Shown here: positions 9,277-17,822 of the stretch, in pieces | Layout: every line of letters starts with the position of its first letter | Position numbering within the stretch: the first letter of the stretch is position 1 | Source: Sphaerisporangium melleum | GTDB taxonomy: Bacteria; Actinomycetota; Actinomycetes; Streptosporangiales; Streptosporangiaceae | NCBI RefSeq assembly: GCF_014646695.1 | Contig: NZ_BMNT01000011.1 | Location: 62,785 to 126,784, forward strand | Length of the DNA: 64,000 nucleotides | Reading direction: 5' to 3' | Position numbers and translations under genes: made by a program | Notes under the pieces: generated by a model | Told to the model about the DNA's origin: nothing | Database searches by the model: none | Seen by the model: the letters and a program-made list of their open reading frames with translations, nothing else

Positions 9277-9558
9277 ATGCATGGGTACAGCGATGACAAG
9301 CAGGCCTATCTGACCAGGCTCCGGCGCATCGAAGGCCAGGTACGCGGACTGCAGCGCATGGTCGAGGAGGACGCCTACTGCATCGACGTCCTCACCCAGG
9401 TGTCGGCCGCCACGCGCGCCCTGCAGGCCGTGGCGCTCGGCCTGCTGGAGGACCACATCGGCCACTGCGTGAAGGACGCCATCAGCGCGGGTGGGCCCGA
9501 GGCGGAAGAGAAGGTCAAGGAGGCCTCGGCCGCCATCGCCCGCCTGGTCCGCTCGTAG
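9277..9558 (+). CDS. csoR: copper-sensing repressor CsoR
   Basis: 93-residue all-helical DNA-binding protein. The three Cu(I) ligands of the CsoR family are present at C35, H60 and C64 (the C-H-C set), as is the conserved [13 protein letters not shown]-terminal helix. Copper binding releases it from DNA. The start MHGYSDD at 9277 lies just after a 17-bp near-palindrome, so it likely represses itself. No copper ATPase or chaperone gene is adjacent in this window, so other targets must be elsewhere. Confidence 0.9.
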   Translation: MHGYSDDKQAYLTRLRRIEGQVRGLQRMVEEDAYCIDVLTQVSAATRALQAVALGLLEDHIGHCVKDAISAGGPEAEEKVKEASAAIARLVRS

Positions 9559-9825
9559 GTCACACCCGATCGCAAGCTCCGCCGGCACGTCTCGGCCCGG
9601 AACTCCGCGGCGCCGCCCGGCCTCGGTCGCGCGCCGATCGTGCCGGCGCGGCTCTGCGCCCTGGCTTCTCGCGGGCGTCCGGCTCGCGCCCGCCCGGTGG
9701 TCATCGGGCCCGTCGCGACCGTACGGAAGGCTAGTGCGCCCGTTGTGGCGGGCGGGTGCCGCACGACCCGGGTTGACTAGTCCCGTCGAGGGGTCACAAG
9801 AAGGTCCGGCGCCTCTCACAAAACC

Positions 9826-9853
9826 GTCCCGAACCCCAAAGGGAGTTCGGGAC
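9826..9853. terminator. bidirectional hairpin between convergent genes
   Basis: GTCCCGAAC and GTTCGGGAC are perfect arms, with CCC/GGG pairing inside and an AAA loop. It sits between csoR (+) and the 9871 gene (-), so it can terminate both. Confidence 0.75.
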
Positions 9854-9870
9854 CAGTTCTGCGAGCTACT

Positions 9871-10032
9871 TCAGTGGCTCACCGAAGTCCGCAACCCGAG
9901 CGCGTTGTCGAGCTCATCCAAGGTCAGCTCTCGCTCGCTGACAGCGACGGCGCTGAGCACCTCCGCGTAGAGCGCGATCTCGTCCAACGCGACACGGTCA
10001 TGGACTCGTGAGTCCAGATAATCGTGCCCCAC
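9871..10032 (-). CDS. small hypothetical protein (53 aa)
   Basis: Short acidic helical protein: VGHDYLDSRVHDRVALDEI..., with regular leucines through LYAEVLSAVA and LTLDELDNALGL. No known domain is recognised, though such 50-70-residue proteins are common in actinomycetes. The GTG at 10032 has a strong GGAAGGAAGG eight bases upstream, which is the main reason to call it a gene. It is followed by the hairpin at 9826-9853. Function unknown. Confidence 0.6.
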   Translation of the reverse strand: MGHDYLDSRVHDRVALDEIALYAEVLSAVAVSERELTLDELDNALGLRTSVSH

Positions 10033-10262
10033 CGCGTCGTCCTTCCTTCCGCAGCCCACACCCACTTCGAGGTTACGGCCGAGTGGCTTTGCACGACATG
10101 GCCCATCGGGACCATTCGCCAGACCCGCCCGTGTCCCCGTGGAACCATTTCCCCGTTCCGAGATCACAATTCCGTCAAATCCCCAGATCAGGGGGCGGGG
10201 AATGATATACGCGAGGTAAGCAACAAATAACCCGATAATCGGTTTAGATCTTGCCACCGGGG

Positions 10263-11615
10263 TCACCTGTGGCGTATCCATTCCGCCGAGGTTGCCGGGG
10301 CCCCAGGCACTGGGTCGTCCCGCTGGTGGATCAGGCACGTCACCATCGCCGAGGACGTGGGGAAACCCCGCGGCGGCGGCACCGTACCGGTCAGCCGGCA
10401 CCAGGCGAGCCCGGTCGCGTACCCCGCCCCGAGCAGGGCCGCCGCCGTGTTCCGGTCGGCCGGTCGCAGCGCCTCCGGCGGCTCGCCGTCGCGCGGCCAG
10501 CAGCCCCGCAGCGGATGCCCCGGATCGCCGAGCGCCACCTGGAAGGCGCGGCGCAACTCGGCGTCCAGCCACGGGTAGAGCTGTGGCGCGACGGTGGGAG
10601 CGATGGCGTCGACATCCGCCGCGAGCAACGAGGCGGCCACCGCCCGCGGGTCGGCCCCATGGACCGACACGAACGACAGCGCCTCCACCAGGTCGTAGAA
10701 CGTGTGCCGGAAATGCTCGCCGGGAGAGGTCTCCGGCAGCAGCGCGCCGCGCAGGCTCGGGGGACAGCGTGACATCCAGGCCTGTGCCATGGTCTCGGCG
10801 TCCCGGGCGGGATGGTCCAGCCACGGCCGGGACCGCAGCGGCGTCACCATCGCCAGCAGCGCGGCGGCCCGGAACTCGAACCGCGGATCGGCGAGCAGCG
10901 CGGACGCCGTGTCGGTGAGATGGGCGGCCACCAAGGTCGCCGCCCGCGCCCCGCGCGCGAGCCGCTCGGCGTAGAGCGAGGTCAGCGCGGACAGCGGCAT
11001 GGCGGGCAGCCAGCGCACCCAGTCGTCCCCCGGGAGCGGCCGGTCGAGGAACTCCCCGAACATGGACAGCAGCCGTTCGTTGCCGTCGAACGCGGGGGCG
11101 TAGGCGGTCCACATGATCGCCCCCCACATCGCGGCCACCGGAGCGGTCGCGTCCTCGTGGAACACCTCGCGCAACGGCCCCGTCGTGAAAGGGCGGTTCT
11201 CCTCCCTGAGCCCGCAGGCCACGTCCAGCAGCTCCCTGATGCGGTCGGCGAGCCCGCGCGGGACGTCCGGGCCGACGAACGCCTGCGTCGAGCCCCGGGC
11301 GAGAGCGAGGTCGGCGGCGGCCGGCAGCAGATGCCCGGGCACCGGCGGCGCGGGGTGGGCCGGCAGCGCGGCGGCGCGGACCTGCGGCGCCGCCGGGGGC
11401 GCCGACAGATGCCACTCCCCGTCCGCCTGGTCGTGGCGATGCCAGCGGGCGTGCGTGCCGAACAGCCAGCAGCCGCCGTCAGGGGTGCGCAGCAGGCGGG
11501 CCGCCATGGCCTGTGCCTGAGTGGGCGCGGGGACGTCAGCCCACCGCTGGTCGGCGACCATGGCGCGGACATCCCGCTCGATCGCCTCGAAAGGGTCCCA
11601 CTGCACGGCCGCCAT
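10263..11615 (-). CDS. conserved hypothetical protein (450 aa)
   Basis: Large soluble protein rich in Ala, Pro and Trp, without signal peptide, membrane segment or recognised motif. The second half looks like an all-alpha repeat-type fold (many segments such as AERLARGARAATLVAAHLTDTASALL). It begins at the ATG at 11615, 55 bases after the stop of the gamma-carbonic anhydrase gene, so the two may be an operon. No function can be proposed. Confidence 0.68.
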   Translation of the reverse strand: MAAVQWDPFEAIERDVRAMVADQRWADVPAPTQAQAMAARLLRTPDGGCWLFGTHARWHRHDQADGEWHLSAPPAAPQVRAAALPAHPAPPVPGHLLPAAADLALARGSTQAFVGPDVPRGLADRIRELLDVACGLREENRPFTTGPLREVFHEDATAPVAAMWGAIMWTAYAPAFDGNERLLSMFGEFLDRPLPGDDWVRWLPAMPLSALTSLYAERLARGARAATLVAAHLTDTASALLADPRFEFRAAALLAMVTPLRSRPWLDHPARDAETMAQAWMSRCPPSLRGALLPETSPGEHFRHTFYDLVEALSFVSVHGADPRAVAASLLAADVDAIAPTVAPQLYPWLDAELRRAFQVALGDPGHPLRGCWPRDGEPPEALRPADRNTAAALLGAGYATGLAWCRLTGTVPPPRGFPTSSAMVTCLIHQRDDPVPGAPATSAEWIRHR

Positions 11616-11670
11616 CGTACTGGCGGCAGGTCACGACTCCCCGACCTGCACGAAGGCTCCGGAGTGGGCG

Positions 11671-12261
11671 TCAGGCGCCGGGAGACGAAGGGAGCGGGGT
11701 GGCGGCGCGATGGCGGGCCGCCTTGGCCAGGTAGTTGTCCGGGGTGCGGGCGAACGTCGCCCGGTCGTCGTCGGTCAGCTCGCGCACGACCTTCCCCGGC
11801 ACGCCGGCCACCAGCACCCCCGCCGGGATCTTCTTGCCGGGCGTCACCACACAGCCCGCCGCGACCAGCGAACCCGCGCCGATCGTGGCGCCGTTCAGCA
11901 CGACCGCGCCGATGCCGACCAGCGCCCCCGTCTCCACGCGCGCGCCATGGACGACCGCCCGGTGGCCGAGGCTCACCCGGTCATCGAGCACCGCGGGCAG
12001 GCCCGGGTCGGCGTGCAGGCAGCACAGGTCCTGGATGTTGCACTCGTCGCCGACCTCGATCGCCTCGTCGTCGCCCCGCAGCACCGAGCCGTACCAGACG
12101 CTCGTACCGCGCCCGAGCCGGACCCGGCCCACCACGACCGCCGTCGGCGCCACGTACGCCTCGGGGTGGACGACCGGCACGGCGTCCGTCAGCGCCGCGA
12201 CATAGGGCGAGGCCGGAAAGACCCCCGGCCCTTCTGACCTGGAGTGCGGACGCTCGCTCAT
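11671..12261 (-). CDS. gamma-carbonic anhydrase family protein
   Basis: 196-residue left-handed beta-helix (hexapeptide repeat) protein. Repeats of the form V-x-x-G-x-x-x run through the whole protein. Three zinc-ligand histidines are seen in LCCLHADPG and LGHRAVVHGARV, the normal gamma-class set. Trimeric enzymes of this group hydrate CO2, although many bacterial members are inactive or have other roles. Start MSERPHS at 12261. The 450-residue hypothetical gene follows on the same strand. Confidence 0.85.
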   Translation of the reverse strand: MSERPHSRSEGPGVFPASPYVAALTDAVPVVHPEAYVAPTAVVVGRVRLGRGTSVWYGSVLRGDDEAIEVGDECNIQDLCCLHADPGLPAVLDDRVSLGHRAVVHGARVETGALVGIGAVVLNGATIGAGSLVAAGCVVTPGKKIPAGVLVAGVPGKVVRELTDDDRATFARTPDNYLAKAARHRAATPLPSSPGA

Positions 12262-12293
12262 AACCCGATGATCTCACGGTGTCATATGGCCTA

Positions 12294-12361
12294 GCTGCGC
12301 TCGGCGGCTCGTGGCGCCCTTGCCGCGAGCTGTGTTGTCTTTTCCTCGCTGCGCTCGGCGG
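12294..12361 (+). repeat. direct repeat GCTGCGCTCGGCGG
   Basis: Two copies of a 14-base unit, at 12294-12307 and 12348-12361, in the intergenic space before the DivIVA-like gene. Units of this look recur in actinomycete intergenic DNA. No hairpin or function is evident. Confidence 0.55.
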
Positions 12362-12558
12362 GGCGCCTTTGAGGCGGGGGGCTGCGTCTGAGCGGGTTTG
12401 GGGTGGTTCATGGGGCTTGCCGGTGGGAGGGAGCCATCCAGACGGTAAGAGTCGGGCGTTCGGGTTGCGGACTTGGGCAGATGGCAGGAAAGTCGTCTCC
12501 TGACGTGTCGTTACCGAAGCACGACCCCCACTCGATTCAAGACCCCCAGGGCTCAGCC

Positions 12559-13947
12559 ATGACGAACCAGCACGACAGCTTTCCCGACATGATGCACGAG
12601 GACCTCGGCTTCGAGGTGGTGATGCGTGGATACAGCCGCCGCCAGGTCCACGATCACATGGTCCGAACGCGCAACCAGATTCGTGACCTGGAGGAACGGC
12701 TGGCACGGGCGATCGAGCAGGCCGAGCAGGGCCGTGTCGAGCTCACGGAGGCGCGCCGCCGCCTGGCCGAGGCCCCGCAGGACTACGACGAGCTCGGCCA
12801 GCGGCTGAGCGCGATCCTCAAGCTCGCGGAGGAGGAGGCGATCTCCAAGCGGGAGACCGCCGACGCCGACGCCGCCAAGACGCGCGAGGAGGCCGCCGCC
12901 GAGGCGGAACGCATGCTCTCGTCGGCCCAGGCGGAGGCCGAGCGCCGGGTCGCCGAGGCCACCGACGCGGCCGAGCGGCTGCTCGCGCAGGCCGGGTCGG
13001 ACGCCGAGGAGACGCTCGGCGCGGCGCGTTCCGAGGCCGACGAGACGCTGCGCAACGCGCGGGCCGAGGCCGACCGCACCCTCACGGCCGCCCAGCACGA
13101 GGCCGAGCGTCTGGTGTCCGAGGCGAACGCCCAGGCCGAGGCGACGCTGAGCTCCGCCAAGAACGAGGCCGAGGCGACCCTGAAGGCCGCGCGCGCCGAG
13201 GCGGGCGACACGCTGCAGGCCGCCCGTCAGCGTGCCGACTCGCTGGACCAGCACACCGGCCAGCGGGTGACCTTCCTCACCGACACCCACGGTGAGGTCA
13301 TGCGCCGGCTCAACGAGATGGGTTCGGTGCTCACCGACCTGCTGCGGCGCGAGTCGTCCGCGGGCCCGCTGGTCGACGAGGGCGCCGTGCTGCCGCCTCC
13401 GCCCGAGATCGGCACCGTGGACGACCTGCTGGGCAAGCCCGAGGCACCGGCGGCCGAGGAGATCGACTCGGTGCGCGTCGTGCTGGACGACACCGCCGAT
13501 GGGGGCGAGGACACCGGCGAGGTGGGGCGCGCGAGCGGCGACGACCGCACGGCCGAGGACGCCCGGCACGCCGGCGCCCAGGGTGTCACCCGGGGCGACC
13601 AGGACGGGCGGGACGAGGAGGGGGCGGCCGTCGAGCAGGGGGCGCCGGCCGGCCACGACCTGTTCAGCCCGCGCGCCGGCGCGGACCAGCAGGACGCCCA
13701 CGCGGCGCACCGTACGGGAGGACCGCAGGACGCGGGGTACGCGCGCTCGGGTTTCGACGCCGACGCCGGCGACGCCCGTGAGGTCGTCGAGGAGACCGTG
13801 CAGGTGGTGGACCGCCACCCGGAGGCGCAGGACGTCGTGCTCGGGCACGAGGCGCCGCAGGGACGCGTCCGCGGCTTCTTCGAGGGCGCCGACGTGCGCA
13901 CTCCCGGCCACCTCGACGGCGGCGGCCTGTCTCCGCACCGTCAGTAG
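12559..13947 (+). CDS. DivIVA/Scy-like coiled-coil protein with hendecad repeats
   Basis: 462-residue cytoskeletal-type protein. The N-terminus (FEVVMRGYSRRQVHDHM) is a DivIVA-like motif. Residues about 114-223 consist of ten successive 11-residue units, from AEAERMLSSAQ to AEAGDTLQAAR, each with Ala-rich core positions and a Leu/Val at the seventh; 11-residue periodicity gives a nearly straight coiled coil. The C-terminal third is acidic, low-complexity and probably disordered. Streptomyces Scy and FilP, which organise the hyphal tip, have comparable coils, so a polar-growth or division role is likely. The ATG at 12559 is chosen; an in-frame ATG at 12481 is possible. Confidence 0.8.
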   Translation: MTNQHDSFPDMMHEDLGFEVVMRGYSRRQVHDHMVRTRNQIRDLEERLARAIEQAEQGRVELTEARRRLAEAPQDYDELGQRLSAILKLAEEEAISKRETADADAAKTREEAAAEAERMLSSAQAEAERRVAEATDAAERLLAQAGSDAEETLGAARSEADETLRNARAEADRTLTAAQHEAERLVSEANAQAEATLSSAKNEAEATLKAARAEAGDTLQAARQRADSLDQHTGQRVTFLTDTHGEVMRRLNEMGSVLTDLLRRESSAGPLVDEGAVLPPPPEIGTVDDLLGKPEAPAAEEIDSVRVVLDDTADGGEDTGEVGRASGDDRTAEDARHAGAQGVTRGDQDGRDEEGAAVEQGAPAGHDLFSPRAGADQQDAHAAHRTGGPQDAGYARSGFDADAGDAREVVEETVQVVDRHPEAQDVVLGHEAPQGRVRGFFEGADVRTPGHLDGGGLSPHRQ

Positions 13948-13973
13948 CCGCGCGGACGGATCCTCCGCCCCGA

Positions 13974-14012
13974 GCGGAAACCTCCGCCCCCGATAGGGTC
14001 GGAGGTTTCCGC
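13974..14012 (+). terminator. strong hairpin after the DivIVA-like gene
   Basis: Perfect 13-bp arms GCGGAAACCTCCG and CGGAGGTTTCCGC around a 13-base loop, 26 bases after the stop codon. Confidence 0.8.
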
Positions 14013-14058
14013 GGTCCCTCTCGTCCGGCGGGCGGCCGGGCGATCGGGGCTTCGGGCG

Positions 14059-14118
14059 GGGGCCGCCGTGCGGCGGCCCCGTCCCCCCTCAGCGGAAGGA
14101 CCGAAAAGACCGGTCCTT
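14059..14118. terminator. two further hairpins
   Basis: GGGGCCGCC-GTGC-GGCGGCCCC (14059-14080) and AAGGACCG-aaaagac-CGGTCCTT (14096-14118). They probably back up termination, or end the leftward 14250 gene. Confidence 0.5.
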
Positions 14119-14249
14119 CGTCGTCATGTACGCCTGTCGCCCTCTTCGTCTCTTCTCGCGGGTGGAACGCTGATCTCGCCGCGGCCTTCGCCCTGAGGGG
14201 AGAACCATCCGGTCCGCCTGGGCTTGGGGCCCCGGATGGCTCCACCGGG

Positions 14250-14681
14250 TCAGGGGGGAGGGCCGGGCGGGTCGGGCCGGTGAGGTTCCGGCTCATCCGG
14301 CCCGTCGGAGGCCGGCGCGGACTCGTGTCCCCCTGGCCGGTCCGGCGGAGCGGCGGGGAGGTGTTCCGGCCGGTCGGGGAAGGTGCCGGCGGGGTCGGGG
14401 TTCTCGGTGAGGGCGACGCTGTACCGGCGTTGTTCGTGCAGGCGTTCGCGCAGTCCCTCGGGGTCGTCGGCGTCGACGGTCATGGCGCAGCCGGCGTCGC
14501 GTTCCCGGGCGGTGAGCAGGTGGTGCCGGGTCGCCCACCACCGGCCGGCGTCGCTGCGCCAGATGGTCCAGTCGGGGAACTCCCGGGCGATCTCGGCGAG
14601 GTGCCGGTCGAACGACATCCCGTCCACCCTTCCCGCGGCGAGGGCCAGGTCGTGAGCTTTCTCCCTCACGGTGCGGGACAT
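14250..14681 (-). CDS. hypothetical protein downstream of a GntR regulator
   Basis: 143 residues. The core (FDRHLAEIAREFPDWTIWRS ... RWWATRHHLLTARERDAGC) is a Trp-rich globular domain seen in many actinomycete regulatory clusters; the last 50 residues are a Pro/Asp/Glu-rich tail. Start is uncertain: the ATG at 14681 or the one at 14618 just before the conserved core. It begins 62 bases after the GntR stop and is probably in the same transcript; GntR-plus-small-protein pairs of this type are frequent in actinomycetes. Function unknown. Confidence 0.62.
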   Translation of the reverse strand: MSRTVREKAHDLALAAGRVDGMSFDRHLAEIAREFPDWTIWRSDAGRWWATRHHLLTARERDAGCAMTVDADDPEGLRERLHEQRRYSVALTENPDPAGTFPDRPEHLPAAPPDRPGGHESAPASDGPDEPEPHRPDPPGPPP

Positions 14682-14743
14682 CTCTAGAGAAATCAATGTT
14701 CGAGCGGGACAGGTCACCCTAACGCTTGACATATCCCCCTGAC

Positions 14744-15496
14744 TCACGCATCGAAGTCGTACTGGAGTACGTACGACGCGGCGTCCATGATCATGGTGTT
14801 CAGCTCGACCGCCTCGCCGCCCGCGGCGAACGCGGTACGGCAGACGACGATGACCGGCGTGCCGGCGGACAGGCCGAGCCGGTCCCTCTCCTCCGGGGCG
14901 GGCATCCGGGCGCGTACCTCCTCGGTGAAGTGCGCGGGCGCGTGCCCCAGGTCGCGCAGACGCGCGTAGACGCCACCGGGCCCGGTGTCCGGCCGGGTGA
15001 CCGGCGAACCCTCGACCAGCTCGGCGGGAAAGCAGGAGGCCGCGAGCTGCACCGGCCGCCCGTCCACCGAGTAGCGCCGCCGCCGTACCCAGACCTCCGC
15101 GCAGCCGAGCACCCGTGCCGCCTCGTCCACGGCCGGCTCCCGCGCGATCTCCAGTTCGTCCACGGTGTACGGCCGGCCGGCGGTGTCGCCGTCCCAGATG
15201 GCCCGCCCCGTCCCCCACCGCTCGCGGGAGAGCCGGCGCGAGCCGTGCCGGCGGATCGGCCGGAACTGCCGCACGTAGACTCCCGACCCCCTGCGTGGTA
15301 CGGCGACGCCCTCGTTGATGAGGACGGACAGTGCCTGCCGCGCCGTGGCGCGTGCGATGCCGTACTCGGCCATGAGGGCGTTCTCGCCCGGTAGGCGATC
15401 CCCGTCGTGGAACTCGCCGGCCTGGATCGCCTGGCGCAGGCGATCGGCGATACGGCGATAGATGGGGAGTTCGTGAGGTACCGGGGATTGCATCAC
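14744..15496 (-). CDS. GntR-family regulator, HutC/UTRA type
   Basis: 250-residue transcription factor. Residues 10-75 are a GntR winged helix (YRRIADRLRQAIQAGEFHDG ... ATARQALSVL). Residues 90-245 form a UTRA effector domain (VDELEIAREPAVDEAARVLG ... PVIVVCRTAF), which in this subfamily binds sugars, amino acids or fatty acids. Starts at GTG 15496 or the adjacent ATG 15493; TGAGGGTG lies upstream. A small protein gene follows. No obvious metabolic target is adjacent. Confidence 0.87.
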   Translation of the reverse strand: MMQSPVPHELPIYRRIADRLRQAIQAGEFHDGDRLPGENALMAEYGIARATARQALSVLINEGVAVPRRGSGVYVRQFRPIRRHGSRRLSRERWGTGRAIWDGDTAGRPYTVDELEIAREPAVDEAARVLGCAEVWVRRRRYSVDGRPVQLAASCFPAELVEGSPVTRPDTGPGGVYARLRDLGHAPAHFTEEVRARMPAPEERDRLGLSAGTPVIVVCRTAFAAGGEAVELNTMIMDAASYVLQYDFDA

Positions 15497-15647
15497 GCTC
15501 TATCACCCTCAGTCACCAACGCGGTCCGCGTCTCCAGAGAACTTGCCCCGCCTTGTCCACGATCGCACAGAAGCGCACGTTGGTCCCGTGCTTCTTTTGC
15601 GCGGATCGTGCCTGTGTGGTGATCTCCGGGGCCTTTCGCGCGCCCGG

Positions 15648-16187
15648 CTATCGGGTGCCGTCGCCGGCCGCCGTCCGGGTGGCCCACCAGCGGCGGGTGG
15701 CGAGCGCGGCGAGCACGGCGCCCGCGGTGTTGAGCAGGACGTCGTCCACCGACGACACCCGTCCGAGGCGCAGGCCGTACTGCAGCGCCTCCACCGTCAC
15801 CGACAGCGCGGCGGCGAGCAGGGCCACCCGCCACAGCGGCAGGAAGCGCGAGGAACGCACCGGCAGCAGCGCGCCGAGTGCGGCGAAGACCAGCAGGTTG
15901 CCTCCTACCTGCGCGAACGCCGCGCCGAGCGGCCCGTGCGCCAGCTCGGCGAGGTCGCGAAGCGGCACCAGGCTGACCCCGGAGGCCCGTCCCGGCGTGA
16001 GGATCATCCACACCCAGGGGAGCGTCCCGGTCACCGCGAAGACATCGGCGTACGCCGTGCGAGCGGGGTGCGGACGGCCCCGGCGCGCCCGGTGGCGGGC
16101 CAGGAGATGTGCGGCGGCGACGGCACCGGGGAGCCAGAGAAATGTGGCTATTACGACATATCCCCAGAGCTGAAATTCGAGCCGCAT
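15648..16187 (-). CDS. VanZ-family membrane protein
   Basis: 179 residues with four to five hydrophobic segments and the VanZ-type signature QVGGNLLVFAALGALLP, then ALSVTVEALQYGLRLGRVSSVDDVLLNTAGAVLA. Apart from VanZ itself (a minor teicoplanin-resistance factor) this family has no defined role, and nothing nearby suggests glycopeptide resistance. The ATG at 16187 is preferred because GGAAAG lies nine bases upstream; ATG 16196 is also possible. Confidence 0.83.
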   Translation of the reverse strand: MRLEFQLWGYVVIATFLWLPGAVAAAHLLARHRARRGRPHPARTAYADVFAVTGTLPWVWMILTPGRASGVSLVPLRDLAELAHGPLGAAFAQVGGNLLVFAALGALLPVRSSRFLPLWRVALLAAALSVTVEALQYGLRLGRVSSVDDVLLNTAGAVLAALATRRWWATRTAAGDGTR

Positions 16188-16533
16188 GGCGGACATCTTT
16201 CCGGACGGAGGTCGTCCCACGTGCCGCGGCCGGCGGGCTCCGAGAGCCGGGCCGGGTAAGAAAAGGCTGGCCCCGGAGCAAGGTCCCTACCGTGGGCTCA
16301 GCAGCCGGTCCCGCTCGGCGGCGATGACGGAGCGTGCATCCGGAGCCGCCGGCCGAGGACCCCTGCCGAAGGGCGCCGTCCCCCGGCGCACGCACCCGAT
16401 CGGTGTTCTCCCCCGCGGCGGACGGCGTCCTGGCCCGCTTCCCGCCGCCTGGCCGATCGACGCCGCCACCGGTCCGCAGCGGCTGCCGGCCGTCCCCGCT
16501 GTCCGGGGACGGCCGGTACGACGAGTGCAGCGG
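16188..16533. other. intergenic region
   Basis: No convincing gene in either strand. It holds the promoter side of the VanZ gene and, at its right end, the terminator of the 16534 gene. Confidence 0.5.
16486..16516 (-). terminator. strong hairpin after the 16534-17160 gene
   Basis: 12-bp perfect arms CCGGCCGTCCCC and GGGGACGGCCGG with a 7-base loop, 17 bases beyond the stop codon. Confidence 0.8.
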
Positions 16534-17160
16534 TCAGGTGGTGGCGTGTTTCCTGCCCTCGGCGAAGAACGCCGTGAGCGCGGCGGCGTCCTCGCCCAAC
16601 TCGGTCAGCGGGTGGGCGGCGCCGAAGGGCGCGTTCCAGAAGTCGCCGCCTCTCGGCTCCCAGGGGCCGACATAGGCGTAGGGCACGTCAAGGTAACCGT
16701 CGCCGAGCGAGACGCCGTAGTTGACCCGGTCGACGGTGATGCTGAGGTCGAAATGCTCCGGCCACAGCACCGGCGTCGCATCCGGCGCGAACGCGCGCAG
16801 CGCGCGGTCACCGAGCGTGAGGGCGTGGGCGAGCAGCTCCGCCGCGGCGGGCTCGACGGCCGGCACGTCGTCCGGCGTGGCGCCCGACCCGTCGGAGTAC
16901 AGGTTCTCCGGGGCGCCGGCCCCCGCTCCGGTCGCGATGCCCAGCTCCTGGAACGACCGCCCGGACAGCGGGAGGCGCTCGCCGCCCGCCACCAGCTCGC
17001 CCCCCTCTACCCGCAGGTCAGGCTCTGTCGTCGTGCCGAAGCCGCCGGGCGTGGCCCGCAGGCGGATGGTGCCGGTCCGCCGGTACTGCGGCCCGGCCAG
17101 CAGCAGCTCGGCGACGGCGTGCAGTGACCTTCGTGTGGCCACCAGATCAGTGGTGTTCAT
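16534..17160 (-). CDS. conserved hypothetical protein (208 aa)
   Basis: Soluble acidic protein. The N-terminal region (MNTTDLVATRRSLHAVAELL ... GTIRLRATPGGFGT) and the C-terminal YVGPWEPRGGDFWNAPFGA are typical of an actinomycete-only family without assigned function. No membrane segment or catalytic motif. It starts at the ATG at 17160, divergent from the 17395 gene, and ends at a strong hairpin. Confidence 0.72.
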   Translation of the reverse strand: MNTTDLVATRRSLHAVAELLLAGPQYRRTGTIRLRATPGGFGTTTEPDLRVEGGELVAGGERLPLSGRSFQELGIATGAGAGAPENLYSDGSGATPDDVPAVEPAAAELLAHALTLGDRALRAFAPDATPVLWPEHFDLSITVDRVNYGVSLGDGYLDVPYAYVGPWEPRGGDFWNAPFGAAHPLTELGEDAAALTAFFAEGRKHATT

Positions 17161-17394
17161 ACCTTCAGAGTGACAGGGTGTGGCCGATGTAGGCCAAAGC
17201 CGTCGATGATTACTATCCGTGATTGATTGATCACGTTGCGCTCACTAACCTGGCCGTATGGCTTCCCCCGCCGCACCGGCACGCATCTGTTGCTTGACGG
17301 TTGCTCTTTCCCCTCATCTCGCCGCACCACCCGCGAGACGCACCACCGCGCGACGCCGCCCGCGTCCGTACGGTCGCCGGACGGGTGTTCGGCC
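17161..17394. promoter_or_regulatory. divergent promoter region
   Basis: AT-richer stretch between two divergent genes. It contains the partial dyad GTGAT-N6-ATCAC at 17219-17234, a possible operator. No -35/-10 pair is compelling. Confidence 0.35.
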
Positions 17395-17751
17395 ATGGCG
17401 GTGACGATCCACGAGTTGAAAGAGCGATACGGCAAGCACTGGCTCGTGTCGGACGCCGTGGGCGGCGGATGGTACGCCGTCCGCCGGCACGGCGTCTCCC
17501 GGAGTCTCCTCCAGCGTGGCCTGTCGAACGTGCGCTGCGCCGCCACGCTGGAGGAACTGGCCGCCCATCTGGCCGCCGAGACCCAGTTGGAGGAGCGCTT
17601 CCTCCACGTCGACGACCCGCTGCCAGGGCCGGGCGAGGTGCGGCCGAGTCGTGACCGGCCGCCCCAGGCGTCCCCGGGTCCGGTGGGCGATGCCTCGGAG
17701 TGCCCGCCCCCGGCCGTCGCGCACGCCGCCCCGGCCCACCGCCGCCTCTGA
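17395..17751 (+). CDS. small hypothetical protein (118 aa)
   Basis: Residues 1-70 (MAVTIHELKERYGKHWLVSD ... LEELAAHLAAE) form a compact alpha/beta domain rich in Trp, with a pattern like that of the Trp-rich small protein at 14250-14681; the rest is a Pro-rich tail. Such proteins are often found near regulators in actinomycetes, but none has a known biochemical role. The ATG at 17395 is the first before the conserved part. Convergent with the ABC transporter operon. Confidence 0.6.
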   Translation: MAVTIHELKERYGKHWLVSDAVGGGWYAVRRHGVSRSLLQRGLSNVRCAATLEELAAHLAAETQLEERFLHVDDPLPGPGEVRPSRDRPPQASPGPVGDASECPPPAVAHAAPAHRRL

Positions 17752-17822
17752 TGAGCGCCCGGTCCATTCCGGCCTTCGGCGTGCTGTAGCCCTCCGCGCC
17801 CAGGCACGGCCCGGAGCCGGTC

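Larger units (their letters stand above)
13948..14249. other. intergenic region of successive hairpins
   Basis: No gene. It holds three inverted repeats (13974-14012, 14059-14080, 14096-14118) between the convergent DivIVA-like and 14250 genes, so it is mainly a termination zone. Confidence 0.6.

Noticed and set aside
15648-16187. VanZ as a sign of glycopeptide resistance
   Set aside because: No vanHAX, vanRS or related gene nearby; VanZ-fold proteins are widespread.
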